Notes: a model not told the origin generated them from the sequence alone. Counted from the stretch's first letter, positions 18,261 through 28,267 are shown. The stretch: DNA of 64,000 nucleotides from CAVQBL01 sp963710715 (GCA_963710715.1 CAVQBL010000016.1:570272-634271), one strand, 5' to 3'. Numbers and translations are program-made.

Positions 18261-19819
18261 TACTTAATGGTATGAAAAAGCTAGCTTCTGTCGCAAAGCC
18301 CTATAAAAGATTTCAACTTGTCGAAGTTGACAAGTTTGAACGCTTGTTTGGATGAATGCCGATGAAAGCGATTTTTGCCTGTGTGGATTGCTGGAACGGA
18401 TGAGCAAAAAGAGATTTTGGCAAAATATATATCCAAAGGGCAACTTGGGTGTTTGGCGCTCACAGAAAAAGACAACGGTAGCGATATTCTCTCTACTAAA
18501 GTCACCGCCAACAGAAACGGACGAAGGCTATCGGCTTAACGGTGAAAAATGGATTATCAATAATGCGACGCGCGGCGCAACCATGTCAATTCTTGCTCGC
18601 CTGCATAGCCAAACAGGTAGGGAGAAATTAGCTTGCTTCTTTGTGGAAAAATCCAAGTTGGCTCCCGGAGAATTTCGTAATATCGATAAAGTTAAGACTC
18701 ACGCACGGTATTCGAGGCGCTGATATCAGTGGCATATGTTTTAACAACTGTCTTATTTCAAAGACGGCGTTAATACCGGCAAGTGAACCGGATATCTACA
18801 CTATCTTCAAGACCCTGCAAATCTCACGTATTTTATGCGCTGGGTTTTCACTGGGAGCCTTTGACACAGCCTTGCGAGTTACCTATCAATTTGCTGTCAA
18901 CCGAAGGTTATATTCCAAAAGATTAATTGAGATACCCTCTGTCGCGAGAATGCTCACCGACAGTTATCTTCAAATCCTGGTTAACGATGTCTTAGCACAA
19001 GTATGCGCGCGCGCTATTAGCTATATTCCAGATCAATTGAGCTTATTTTCCGCAATCTGTAAATATTACATTCCAATGAGCACTGAAAACGGCATTGATA
19101 AACTAAAAAGCGTATTGGGAGCACGATTTTATTTAAGAGAAGAACACTGTTTGGGTATATTCCAAAAGTTGAGCTGTGACAATGAAGTCGTCGGCGTGTT
19201 TGGATGGAAGTAGCCAGGTGAATTTGGGCTTAATTTCCAGTCCAAATGGTTAGATTGGCCAAAAACCATAAAATAGGCGCGTCTCTGTGCACCCCATCGT
19301 CGCTGACTTACTGAGCGTGACGACAGACCACAACGCCGAGCACCTCTTAAACCCCAAACTTATGTCTGTGAGCAACAACGGACGCGACGCAGTCATTGAA
19401 ACTTTTATGGCGCTTCAAAGAAGTAACTGTATATGTACGTCTGAAAAGAGTGCTGTAAATAACATTATCAAGAAAACTTGGCCAGATTGGAAAAAGACAT
19501 CACGGCTGTTTGCGATGAGGTATTGGCTTTAAAAAGCAACGGCGTGAGTAATTCCACTTGCGTAGAGTATGTTATATTAGCCAAACGATATAGTCCACCT
19601 TTTCGCTTGTGTAACCTATGTACTTAATTGGTATTTTAATAGAGATAGCCACCTAGCTGTCGATACAAGAATAGTAGCTGCTGGTCTGTGCTATATGCTG
19701 GAGGGCATTCCTATCTCTTACCAGGACAGGAAGACCTTGACGTAGCTGTTCTGACCGAACTCAATAGAAAGTACAGCGCTAATCATCTATTTGCATTTCG
19801 TGAGGTAAATTTGCCTTAA
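18261..19819 (+). pseudogene. Acyl-CoA dehydrogenase-like gene with C-terminal extension, several frameshifts
   Basis: Pieces in three frames give an acyl-CoA dehydrogenase: LPVWIAGTDEQKEILAKYI, LGCLALTEKDNGSD (flavin-contacting region), GYRLNGEKWIINNATRG, then in the 18641-19213 frame GIRGADISGICFNNCLI, TLQISRILCAGFSLGAFDTA and NRRLYSKRLIEIPSVARML, with VLGARFYLREEH near the end of the catalytic domain. Beyond 19213, coding-like text continues (HPIVADLLSVTTDH; ARLEKDITAVCDEVLALKSN; GGHSYLLPGQEDLDVAVLTE) until TAA near 19819, suggesting an extra domain. The N-terminus is missing, probably lost at the junction with the duplicated ACP/hydratase remnant. In some PKS clusters an ACP-linked acyl-CoA dehydrogenase helps build an extender or starter unit; here it appears non-functional. 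Confidence 0.65.
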
Positions 19820-19974
19820 CCGGGAGAGCGATGCGTTTTCTTAAGCCTTTTGGCGTAATAAAGGTCCTTACCCGCGTTTTGAGTAAGCGCTGTGTAAATA
19901 AGGCGAGTGCTTATTGCTCCAACGATTTAATCTGATTATACTAGCATTTATCAGAATTATAATATTTTCTAAAA

Positions 19975-19990
19975 CTCAATATTCCCTTAA
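19975..19990 (+). promoter_or_regulatory. PmrA-type box (degenerate) upstream of the 777-residue protein gene
   Basis: CTCAA-TATTCC-CTTAA, a half-mismatched form of the CTTAA-N6-CTTAA direct repeat. A TATTAT-like -10 element follows about 12 nt later, the same spacing as at the other boxes in this window. Confidence 0.5.
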
Positions 19991-20074
19991 TGTTAAATTT
20001 TTATTATAACGATTCCCAGATTATATTCAGGTGCAGTAGAAAAAATTCTCTTAAGTGTACAAGCGAGGAGGCTT

Positions 20075-22408
20075 ATGCCATTTAAAAATAATGAATTATA
20101 CGAATATCTTAAGACTAAGCTTCTTCAGAATAATCAGCGAATTAAGCTTATTGAAACAGAGCTTCGTCAGAGTAATAAAAAAATTCAGAAACAAAATTTT
20201 GTTTTCAAAACAACAAAACAGCCTGAATATGTTATCTATAATTTGCCTGAGGCAAAGGAGGAGATAGCAGCGCGGGATGAAACATTTGCTCTGCAAGAGC
20301 ATCATATAAGCTTCTATAGTCAGCAAAAAAAAGATGACCCTTTCCTAGGGGAATATCACTATACAGCCTATTTTATCGGTAAGTCGGGAAAAAAGTATCG
20401 ATTACATGTTTATTTAAATCAGAAAGATGGCGTTGAAGCAATTCAATTATCCCAATTAGTGCATAGAGAGTCAGGTGAAGATACCTGGGTTGTACAAAAA
20501 GTATTAGAAGCGGATCTTTCTAATGATCTTATTCAATTGGCTGTCGATAAAACGCGTGATTTCATGATTGAACTTCGCTGTCAATATCAAGCAGTTTTTA
20601 ACGCACTTGAAGCAAGCTATATAAAATATGAAGCAAAATTAAGTCATTTATCCGAGGATCTTAACAGTAATCGGGATGAATATATACGTCAATTGAATGA
20701 AACTATTGAGATATTAAAGTTATTATCACCTCATCGACAACAGTATATACCCCTACTTACTTTGTTTAATCGAATTAAAAGAAGTATGGAATCTGCACCT
20801 GTTGCTAGACAAGATTTCGAATGCATGGATCCAGTGGAAGTTAAGGATGATAGTGATGTTGCAGTGAAGGAGATTACACAAGAAACTCCAACGTCTCAAA
20901 GAAGTCTTGTAAAATCTATCCAAGAGCTTGTTAACGATGCTAAATGTGCTAAGGAAAATTTTTTAAAAATTAAAAGTGAAAAAAAGCCTTATGTAGATCA
21001 GATACGTCCTTTTCTTAATTTTGATGAAAGCGTAAAAGAGGCACTTGTTTTAACAGAGCAGCATAATCTTCGCATCGTTTTACGTTTGCTTTCGGAATGT
21101 AAAATAGAAGCTATAACTTTGTTAAGTGGTTTATTTTCTGAAGAAAAATTTGAGGAAGCTTTACAGCTTAGAGAATATATTAATTTGCTTTCTCATAAAT
21201 TGATTGCAAAGGCCCTTGAAAAAAAGAATGCCAGTTTATTAGAGTTTTTGTTGAAAAACTGTGATTTTCCTATTAACACTATGCAAGTAGATGGTAAATT
21301 ACCTGTATTGCACTGTTTTGAAAAAAATTATGTTGATTGTCTGGCTGTACTTATTAAGTATGGAGCGTCAATTGTTATTGATGCGGGTGATGGTTTACCC
21401 ATAGCTTATCATATTCTTCGAAGTCTAGGACACCCACTTCGAGTTGCGCTCGATCAGAATTATAAAATTACTTGTGGATCTCCAAGCTTTGCTTATGCGT
21501 TATGCTCTTTTATTATAAATAGTTTTGCGAATTGTCCGGATCCTTCAAAGAATAATGCTTTGTTAGCTGCTAATCAGGAAATAAATGATGAGACATCCTT
21601 CATTCGTAAGCAAATAAAATCATCTAGAAATCGTTTTCTTAGTGAACGAAGACACATGATTGCTTCTCAATTTTTTAATAATCAAGGTGATGATACATGC
21701 GCCGTATTGAAAACGCTTATGGAAAGTAAGGAATTTAAAGATAGAAATAAAAAATGTACTGAAGAGATGCATAATTATCACAGTCGTCGTTTACGCAGGC
21801 ATAATAAGAGACAGATTGCTGCTAAAGAACACAAGTATGATAAGGAGTTAAATGAGCATATGCGCGGAAGCGGAATGAGTCTATTCCGTGATCCTGAGGA
21901 GCTAAAAGGTCAAGTGTTTAAGTATCTGGATGATCTTACAGAAATGTACAAGCTCAATGCTGAGCTTGCTAGTAATAAACCTGGCAAAAAAAATGTTCGT
22001 AAAAGAGCTGCTATTAAAAACGAACTAAAACTTCTTGAAGAGCGATCCCCATCGTTATCATTGTCTAAATGGGAAAAGATTAAGTCAACTCATGAGAAGA
22101 TGCAGCGAGAAGAAGATACTACTGTTAAGCTTCTAAAAAAAATTGGCGCAGATGACGCCTTGGAAAATCTGTCAGAAATTTACAGACAATTTCAAAAAAT
22201 GAGTCCCGCTGAGCGGGGCTCAGTACTAAGTAAAATTGATAGCGAGCTCCATCAATATGGTGATATGCAAAGTGCTCAGGATGCTAAATTTGAAGCTGAC
22301 TCGCTAATGAGGAGCTCACGGGTAAGAACGTCTAGCACTAATAATGCAGTGACCACTCAATTGCAGCAAGTAGATAGCGCTGCCTCACCACATCGGCGAA
22401 AAAAATGA
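20075..22408 (+). CDS. Large hypothetical protein with ankyrin-like middle, candidate Dot/Icm effector
   Basis: A 777-residue protein, mostly helical and charged, without signal peptide or clear membrane segment. The start at 20075 has a strong ribosome site (GAGGAGG). The N-terminal third contains coiled-coil-like text (LIETELRQSNKKIQKQN) and a beta-rich part (YTAYFIGKSGKKYRLHVYLN). Around residues 370-460 there are ankyrin-like helix pairs (LIAKALEKKNASLLEFLLKN; VDCLAVLIKYGASIVID). A long Lys/Arg/Glu-rich helical region follows, and the tail ends with SAASPHRRKK. I do not recognise a catalytic motif. The upstream box, length and ankyrin-like repeats fit a translocated effector; this is inference. 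Confidence 0.8.
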   Translation: MPFKNNELYEYLKTKLLQNNQRIKLIETELRQSNKKIQKQNFVFKTTKQPEYVIYNLPEAKEEIAARDETFALQEHHISFYSQQKKDDPFLGEYHYTAYFIGKSGKKYRLHVYLNQKDGVEAIQLSQLVHRESGEDTWVVQKVLEADLSNDLIQLAVDKTRDFMIELRCQYQAVFNALEASYIKYEAKLSHLSEDLNSNRDEYIRQLNETIEILKLLSPHRQQYIPLLTLFNRIKRSMESAPVARQDFECMDPVEVKDDSDVAVKEITQETPTSQRSLVKSIQELVNDAKCAKENFLKIKSEKKPYVDQIRPFLNFDESVKEALVLTEQHNLRIVLRLLSECKIEAITLLSGLFSEEKFEEALQLREYINLLSHKLIAKALEKKNASLLEFLLKNCDFPINTMQVDGKLPVLHCFEKNYVDCLAVLIKYGASIVIDAGDGLPIAYHILRSLGHPLRVALDQNYKITCGSPSFAYALCSFIINSFANCPDPSKNNALLAANQEINDETSFIRKQIKSSRNRFLSERRHMIASQFFNNQGDDTCAVLKTLMESKEFKDRNKKCTEEMHNYHSRRLRRHNKRQIAAKEHKYDKELNEHMRGSGMSLFRDPEELKGQVFKYLDDLTEMYKLNAELASNKPGKKNVRKRAAIKNELKLLEERSPSLSLSKWEKIKSTHEKMQREEDTTVKLLKKIGADDALENLSEIYRQFQKMSPAERGSVLSKIDSELHQYGDMQSAQDAKFEADSLMRSSRVRTSSTNNAVTTQLQQVDSAASPHRRKK

Positions 22409-22578
22409 AATTACGCTAGTGTCATTGCTGTATAAGTTAGGTAATTCGTTGATGAAGTGTAGTGTGTGAAAAGATCTGATATTTGTTTATTAAGCATAGC
22501 TTTGTAAAAAATATGGACAAACAAGGGCGTTTAAGGTATTCTTCGCACTAATAACTTCTCAACACTCGCAAGGGATGT

Positions 22579-22773
22579 ATGCTATCAAGACTCATTATAA
22601 ACTCAGGATTTTTTAGTCGCCCAAATATGTTAAGTTTAGCAGCTCAAACTGGCATTCTAACCGCGATGAAAATACATGCGGAAAAGAACCAAACTCAGCA
22701 ACAGCAATCTGGAAATACTCTTACAGCTCCTACTTCGGGCAATACCACATTAACTACTCCAAAATCTAGATAA
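22579..22773 (+). CDS. Small hypothetical ORF
   Basis: 64 codons with an AAGGGA ribosome site 6-7 nt before ATG 22579. The N-terminal half is moderately hydrophobic; the C-terminal half is Thr/Gln/Ser-rich low complexity (TQQQQSGNT, then LTAPTSGNTTLTTPKSR). It overlaps the 3' end of the convergent gene by 24 nt. Nothing recognisable; it may be chance. Confidence 0.35.
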   Translation: MLSRLIINSGFFSRPNMLSLAAQTGILTAMKIHAEKNQTQQQQSGNTLTAPTSGNTTLTTPKSR

Positions 22774-23787
22774 CTGGGCTGTACTATCATAATTATTTTC
22801 AGAAGATATAGAGTTTGTAGTTGCAGCATTATTGAAAAAGCTACAAGACATAGCCCTTGTCCTTTTTTCAACCTTGGTAGCAATTTCTTCTGCCCAGGGA
22901 AGAGCATAGTAAATCATCCCAGTGTAGAGTCCTGATGTTTTATATCCACGCGTCATTGCTTTTATCCCGAGTTCTCTCACGACACTTAGCGTAGATGGTG
23001 ACTGAAAATTATTTGGGTTTATTCGAATAACTCGATTCTTGCCAATAACGTCGCAAGCATTGCCAATGAAGCCTATACCCAAGCCACTCACGAGAGAGGC
23101 TGTAAATGTGTTTATAGGTTTATGGCCAGGAAAAAATGTATTGAATGTGTTTGCTAACTGCGGTGTCCAGAAAAGGCCTGCAACAAACAGAGTATTTCGA
23201 ATAAGGCGCATATCATACCCTGCCCTGAATACCTTATAAGATTCTGAATAAGTTCGTGGCCGCGGAATAACAAAGTCCTGACCTCTTTGTAGCATATTAA
23301 ATTTATGTAGATTCAATGTTTTTTGGTTGCTGTGGTGTTGTGTTATCGTTGTATCCATACCACCAATAGCTATTGAAGTAGCAATATTCGAGGATAACTT
23401 TGACCCTGTTTTGGCTTCTAATTCAAGCTGACCAGAAACTTCTGATTCCCCCAGTGGGGCTTCCTGTTTTAATGAGAGTTCCTGTTTCCCCCCTAAAAAC
23501 TCGTGAACACCTCCTCTTTGTGAGAGTGATGTGTTTTTCAACGTGGACCCTTTTATTGAACTCATTAAGCCCTTTGCAAAGGGTTTGGCAAGTGCAGCTA
23601 ATGCTCCTGTGTGAAGTGTTTTACCAAAATTACCTTTGGAATCTGTTGTATGTAAGTTCTGTAGCGCTACGTCAACAGGGTGCATGAATGTAGCAATGAT
23701 GAAGCTAGTTGTCGCAACTTTGACAGCTTCTCCCGCGATTGTTCCTGGGGTGCTATTTTCCTGCGGTGTGGGTCGATTCTGCTGCAT
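22750..23787 (-). CDS. Protein with mitochondrial-carrier-like repeats, candidate effector
   Basis: 345 residues. Three segments resemble the ~100-residue repeats of the mitochondrial carrier family (signature PxDxx[K/R]). Repeat 1: FIIATFMHPVDVALQNLHTT, then GALAALAKPFAKGLMSSI. Repeat 2 is weak: SYKVFRAGYDMRLIRNTLF, then WTPQL. Repeat 3: ASLVSGLGIGFIGNACDVIG, then KNRVIRI, VRELGIKAMTRGYKTSGLY and YYALPWAEEI. The P of the signature is replaced in repeat 3 (NACDVIGKNR) and basic residues are partly missing, so transport ability is uncertain. Legionella LncP is a known Dot/Icm effector of this fold. A PmrA-type box lies about 57 nt upstream of the ATG. Carrier-family membership is my reading of motifs only. 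Confidence 0.6.
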   Translation of the reverse strand: MQQNRPTPQENSTPGTIAGEAVKVATTSFIIATFMHPVDVALQNLHTTDSKGNFGKTLHTGALAALAKPFAKGLMSSIKGSTLKNTSLSQRGGVHEFLGGKQELSLKQEAPLGESEVSGQLELEAKTGSKLSSNIATSIAIGGMDTTITQHHSNQKTLNLHKFNMLQRGQDFVIPRPRTYSESYKVFRAGYDMRLIRNTLFVAGLFWTPQLANTFNTFFPGHKPINTFTASLVSGLGIGFIGNACDVIGKNRVIRINPNNFQSPSTLSVVRELGIKAMTRGYKTSGLYTGMIYYALPWAEEIATKVEKRTRAMSCSFFNNAATTNSISSENNYDSTAQLSRFWSS

Positions 23788-23843
23788 TGCTCTCTCCTCT
23801 TACTAAGACTCTAATAATGTACAATTACTATACATTAGTAAGA

Positions 23844-23859
23844 TTAAGAGATGCTTAAC
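23844..23859 (-). promoter_or_regulatory. PmrA-type box upstream of the carrier-like gene
   Basis: On the minus strand GTTAA-GCATCT-CTTAA. A TATAGT-like -10 element follows after about 10 nt and the ATG of the carrier-like gene at 23787. Confidence 0.6.
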
Positions 23860-23901
23860 GAATACTTAAAATAAACTTAAATTGGTAACTGACGGTGTGA
23901 A

Positions 23902-26900
23902 TCAAGAATGTTCGCTTGGTTCGATTAATTTCTCAGGCAAACGGAATTGCTGAAAAGTAGCAGGTAAAAATGGGTTGGTGTTGCCGTGCGTGAACAGGAA
24001 ATATTTCACTTTATAGCCGCTGATATTTAAAGCCACAACTAATTGCTTTTTATTCGCCATCACTTTTTGTGTGTTGTCATGAACTAATTTAAACCATGCC
24101 CAATCGCCGTTGAGTGTACTGTTAATCACGCGATTTTTATTCGTCACAATGCGGATGGATGTTTTATGTGAATTTTTCGCATTCGGCCAAACAATACTGT
24201 GTGGAATAGGTGGCATGTCTTGTTCATGTTTTACCAGCTCACCATTGATAGTTAAATTAAAGTTTTTAATATTTTTTGACAAACTCACAGCTTGCAAGGT
24301 AAATGGAATAACGAATTTACTACCCGTACGCGGGAACCATATATCCTGAAATTGACTGGCAGCTTGTAATTGAATTAATGCTGTTGCGGTGAAGGGTAAC
24401 TTCTGATTATCTAAACTGCGCCATTGCCATTGTTTATCGGATTCATTAACGAAAGGCTGTAAAAAATTTTGATAAAATTGCGTTAATATGCCTTGTTTAC
24501 TTAGGAAAGTGGTAAAATTATTTAAATCAACTTCTTGTTTTGTTGTTCCAGCGGTGAAAGGAAAGCGATTCAAAATTTGCGTGTTGTAAACGCTTATTAC
24601 ATTTGATTGCCAAGCAGTTTCAATAAATTGACTTGCTGCTTGTAAAACATAATGCCAGCTATTGTCTGCAATATCCGTTAACCATGTTTTAAGTGGCAGA
24701 GGAGCTTCTGCGGCAAGAGCACGTATTTTACTGATAGGATCTTCCGAATTTTGCATGCGTTTTACGGCGGCTAAGAATGCTGCTTTATTGCTATCTTGCG
24801 TATTTAAAATAGATTGTAAATAAGTGTGTAGCTCGCGCAGAGTAATCAGGATTTTATATAACCCGTTTTCTTGCTGATGATTAGCATGAGTCAATAATAA
24901 ATCCAAGGATTGTATTGTTGGGCTAGCAGCAACAATTTCTGGAAAATAGGTATGTTGTTTAAGAGTTTCTAATAATTGTAATAGGGGTGAATGATCATGC
25001 GAGAGATCAGCAATTAGCGCATCCGTTTGCGCTAAATTTTTTGGAGTAAATAATGTAATATTCGTCAGTAAATTTTCCCAAATATCCACATAATTCATGA
25101 TATAAAGACGACGCACTTGTTCAGAGAGAGCAACAGCGGACAATTGATTTTGTATCGCTAAATTATTGGTGCCCAACACCCAGTTATCTTGCAACATTTC
25201 ATTGGCTGCAATATTAATTTGTGTTGCCAAATTTGCTTGTAATCCATCGGCGGTAAATAAATGCAAAATCTGAGTAGAGCCTGTCTTACTGACTAAAGCA
25301 GGTGGATTGCCAACATTTGTACCCACAGCAATTTTTTTCTCACTATCATTATTGTTTAGGTTTTTTAAGATAGCAAAACTCAATTCAGGAGGTGGCAAGC
25401 TTATTAATTGTTTACGTGCTGTTGCAATCACGCTTTCATTGAGCGCGAGTGGTTGCCAAGTGGGATTAAACGCAGCTTTGATATGTTTCATTAAATCTTC
25501 ACAACTTTCTTGGCTCAGATAATTGGGTAATACTTGGTGTAAGATTTTGACGACAAAATCGACTTGTAAATGTTGAGGATCGCCTAACATTAAATAGGCT
25601 TTTAATGTCGGATATAAGCGCTGTGGATTATTACCCAGTGTTTTTATATATTTCTCTAAATAATTTTTGATAGCAGGTAAAACAATAACTTGTAATGCTT
25701 GGTCATAGACAGTCGCCGCGGTTTGCTGTGATTTATCAGCATAAAAAGATAATGCACGCGCTAATTGGGGAGAAGATTTATTCGTTGCATCTTGTAAAGA
25801 ATCGAGCAGAGGTAATGCTTTGGCTAAAGGTGTTCCATGCTGAGTGACTTGCTGTATCGCGAGCTCATACTGTGCAAGTCCGTTTTGTATGGATTTTGTT
25901 TGCTTTAAATTTTGTAAAAAATCGCGATAAAGAAAAATAGTTGCAGTTGTGATCAGTATAGCCAGTGCTACATGTATTACCCTGCGACGACGTTCGAGAT
26001 TAGGCGAGTGGGAAAGCAAAACATGTTGCTCAGTGTTGTCAGATAATCTTTGTAAAATAAGTTGCTTTGTGAAGTATGCTCTTGATGGTATCGCTGGAGC
26101 ACGCATGAATTTTGATGTTTGCTGCTGGGCTGTCGTGGTTGAAAGTTGTGGAACTTGTTCTTCGAAAGGAGGCTGTGTTGCGCTGGTGAGGTAAATACCA
26201 TGCAGATGAAAATCAATTTTAGCACCCGCTAATGCTTTAAGAAGATTGGTCAACGCTTCTTTTAAGCGTTCAACTTGTAAGGGAAAATCTTTAATGGCAG
26301 GACGTGCCAGTGGATTTCGCTCGTGATGTAAACGCGAAATTAATTGTTTGTTAAGCCGGCTAATCAGGGCATTAAAGCGATGAGTCAAAAGATCAAGTAA
26401 TTTTTCACTTTCATTTTCTTTTAAATGCGGTAAAGGAATTCCCCATGCTTGTGACAATTCATCGCTACTACTTTCGCTGAAATATTCTAAAAAACCAGGT
26501 AATAAATCGCATTTCGTGATGACGAAATAAAAAGGTAATTCAGGGCCAAATTTTTCTTTTAGCTCAGCTATGCGTTGTTTTAAATCGAAAATGGTATGTT
26601 CGCTTTTTTTATTATGTTGTTGTCCAAGTAGCTCGGGTAGATTTAATGCGACTACGATACCACCCAGAGTATTTTTGCCATGATATTTATTAATGAGGCT
26701 GAGCAAAGTATGCCAAAGACGTGAGTAAGATATAGTGTATTTCGTATTGGCTTCTTTAGTCGTAACATAGGTTCCGGGGATATCAATCAAAACTAAATCC
26801 CGTGTGACCCACCAATCGCACGCGTCGGAAGAGGGCGGTAGATTTGGATTATTGGTTTTGACTTGTTTTGCCAAAATGAAATTAATATTTGCATTTGTGA

Positions 26901-27300
26901 GTAGCGAAGTTTTACCCGATCCTTGCGGTCCGATTAATAGATACCAAGGAAAATAGCAAAGCCGAAAATTTCTTCCATGCTTGCTAATAGAAGTTTTTTT
27001 AAGAAAATACGTCGCTCCTTTGAAGCGACCGTATAAAGCCTGCAATTTTTTTACAGTTTCGGGATTATCCTTAGGTAAAGGAATTTCTTTTTTAGGAGAC
27101 ATGTCAAACAAAGTGAGTTTTAAAAACCAAACTAAAAAAAATAATGTAATGATATAAAAACGTTGTTGATAGTGTGCAAGTGGGGCATGTCCTGCGATGA
27201 TGAGCTCTGGGCCTAAAAACCAAATGACCAGAGAAATAATCAGCAAAACAGCTAATGAGGTGAGTTTTTTGAAATAGGGAAAATCACTCGATTGTTTCAT
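23902..27300 (-). CDS. icmF: IcmF (type IV-B secretion accessory, TssM family)
   Basis: An inner-membrane protein of 1132 residues in the IcmF/TssM family; with IcmH/DotU it stabilises the Dot/Icm core complex in Legionella, while TssM homologues serve type VI secretion. Two N-terminal membrane segments (LAVLLIISLVIWFLG and FYIITLFFLVWFLKLTLF), then a GTPase-like domain with Walker A GPQGSGKTSLL, DIPGTY and TKCD. A third membrane segment follows the cytoplasmic domain (VIHVALAILITTATIFLY), then a long periplasmic region. It overlaps icmH by 17 nt. No other type VI genes are nearby, and the effector-rich context favours the type IV-B role. Confidence 0.88.
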   Translation of the reverse strand: MKQSSDFPYFKKLTSLAVLLIISLVIWFLGPELIIAGHAPLAHYQQRFYIITLFFLVWFLKLTLFDMSPKKEIPLPKDNPETVKKLQALYGRFKGATYFLKKTSISKHGRNFRLCYFPWYLLIGPQGSGKTSLLTNANINFILAKQVKTNNPNLPPSSDACDWWVTRDLVLIDIPGTYVTTKEANTKYTISYSRLWHTLLSLINKYHGKNTLGGIVVALNLPELLGQQHNKKSEHTIFDLKQRIAELKEKFGPELPFYFVITKCDLLPGFLEYFSESSSDELSQAWGIPLPHLKENESEKLLDLLTHRFNALISRLNKQLISRLHHERNPLARPAIKDFPLQVERLKEALTNLLKALAGAKIDFHLHGIYLTSATQPPFEEQVPQLSTTTAQQQTSKFMRAPAIPSRAYFTKQLILQRLSDNTEQHVLLSHSPNLERRRRVIHVALAILITTATIFLYRDFLQNLKQTKSIQNGLAQYELAIQQVTQHGTPLAKALPLLDSLQDATNKSSPQLARALSFYADKSQQTAATVYDQALQVIVLPAIKNYLEKYIKTLGNNPQRLYPTLKAYLMLGDPQHLQVDFVVKILHQVLPNYLSQESCEDLMKHIKAAFNPTWQPLALNESVIATARKQLISLPPPELSFAILKNLNNNDSEKKIAVGTNVGNPPALVSKTGSTQILHLFTADGLQANLATQINIAANEMLQDNWVLGTNNLAIQNQLSAVALSEQVRRLYIMNYVDIWENLLTNITLFTPKNLAQTDALIADLSHDHSPLLQLLETLKQHTYFPEIVAASPTIQSLDLLLTHANHQQENGLYKILITLRELHTYLQSILNTQDSNKAAFLAAVKRMQNSEDPISKIRALAAEAPLPLKTWLTDIADNSWHYVLQAASQFIETAWQSNVISVYNTQILNRFPFTAGTTKQEVDLNNFTTFLSKQGILTQFYQNFLQPFVNESDKQWQWRSLDNQKLPFTATALIQLQAASQFQDIWFPRTGSKFVIPFTLQAVSLSKNIKNFNLTINGELVKHEQDMPPIPHSIVWPNAKNSHKTSIRIVTNKNRVINSTLNGDWAWFKLVHDNTQKVMANKKQLVVALNISGYKVKYFLFTHGNTNPFLPATFQQFRLPEKLIEPSEHS

Positions 27301-28138
27301 AGGGCGTCAGTTGTCCAATTCGCATTAAATCATGATAAGTTTGCGTAGCCGCTGTATCCAGTCTATTACCAAAGCTAATGAAGAGTGTAACGACGACGCT
27401 CGCAGCGAGTAATGTTGTCAGCCATAGGGGCATACTCTTGGCGAATGGCTTTGACAGGGACGCTTTAGCCATAAAAGGTGATAATACTTTACTGAAATTT
27501 CCACGCTGCGTACGAATATGTTTGTAAAGCGCATGGGTGATTTGCTCAAGCTGATTGTGACTGAATTCCGTGGCGCGGTACTGTCCTTTAAAGCCCAGGC
27601 TCAAACATATATACATAAACTCCATGAGATCGATATATATAGAAGGGTCTTTAACGATGCGCTCTAGAATAATAAAAAAGCGATCTTGATGAGCAGCTTC
27701 TTGGTTAAAAGCAGTTAATAAACTATACCCATCCCATTGACCTTGGGCACCCCATAGCGTATTAGAAATAACATCATCAAGAGTTGCGCATAAGGCATAG
27801 CGACTGACGAGAATATATTCTGAACTGTAATTCTGAATTTTCGCTGTGTCTTGAAATATATTGATTTCAGCGACCAATTCTTTGTGTAATTTCTGCAAGT
27901 GCCGATAGGATTTGATTTGTTTCAATTTGCCTATGATTGAAAACAAATAAGCAGCAGTATCAACCAAGGGATTAACCCCAGCTTTGGGATGATGAGTAAT
28001 AAATTTACTCGATGGCAATAATTGTTGCGTAGTATCGTTTGTGGTTGCAGTTAAACTGGGTTGTTTCCCATCAGAAACTTTAGTTTCCTGACGTAGCCGT
28101 ATGGGTATTTCCCTGTTAGTGGCTTGTTCGTTGCTCAT
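27284..28138 (-). CDS. icmH: IcmH/DotU, type IV-B secretion accessory protein
   Basis: 284 residues of the DotU/TssL family. After a polar N-terminus, the conserved helical domain contains YALCATLDDVISNTLWG, then WDGYSLLTAFNQEAAHQDRF and MEFMYICLSLGFKGQYR, all family landmarks. One C-terminal membrane anchor is visible (LWLTTLLAASVVVTLFISFG). There is no OmpA-like peptidoglycan-binding extension, as in type IV-B DotU. It is co-transcribed with icmF (17-nt overlap) and its partner in the inner membrane. Confidence 0.9.
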   Translation of the reverse strand: MSNEQATNREIPIRLRQETKVSDGKQPSLTATTNDTTQQLLPSSKFITHHPKAGVNPLVDTAAYLFSIIGKLKQIKSYRHLQKLHKELVAEINIFQDTAKIQNYSSEYILVSRYALCATLDDVISNTLWGAQGQWDGYSLLTAFNQEAAHQDRFFIILERIVKDPSIYIDLMEFMYICLSLGFKGQYRATEFSHNQLEQITHALYKHIRTQRGNFSKVLSPFMAKASLSKPFAKSMPLWLTTLLAASVVVTLFISFGNRLDTAATQTYHDLMRIGQLTPYETIE

Positions 28139-28213
28139 CGCTGCCCTGTCCGTATAAGTTAATACGGATTATATACAAACAAATCAGGCAGGTCACGGGT
28201 AGAGATCTAGAAG

Positions 28214-28267
28214 GACAAAAAAATAATTCCCTTTCTCTATTGTAAAGATGCCCTAGAGAAAGGGAAT
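28214..28267 (-). terminator. Rho-independent terminator after fis
   Basis: On the minus strand a 14-bp perfect stem (ATTCCCTTTCTCTA with TAGAGAAAGGGAAT) is followed by TTATTTTTTTG. It separates fis from the icmH-icmF pair. Confidence 0.85.

Noticed and set aside
20055..20267. ORF overlapping the 777-residue gene start
   Set aside because: It is in another frame, has no ribosome site, and the 777-codon frame has the GAGGAGG signal.
23902..28138. Type VI secretion locus (TssM-TssL)
   Set aside because: No tssA-K, hcp, vgrG or clpV genes are nearby, and the context is type IV-B-like; family resemblance alone is shared by both systems.
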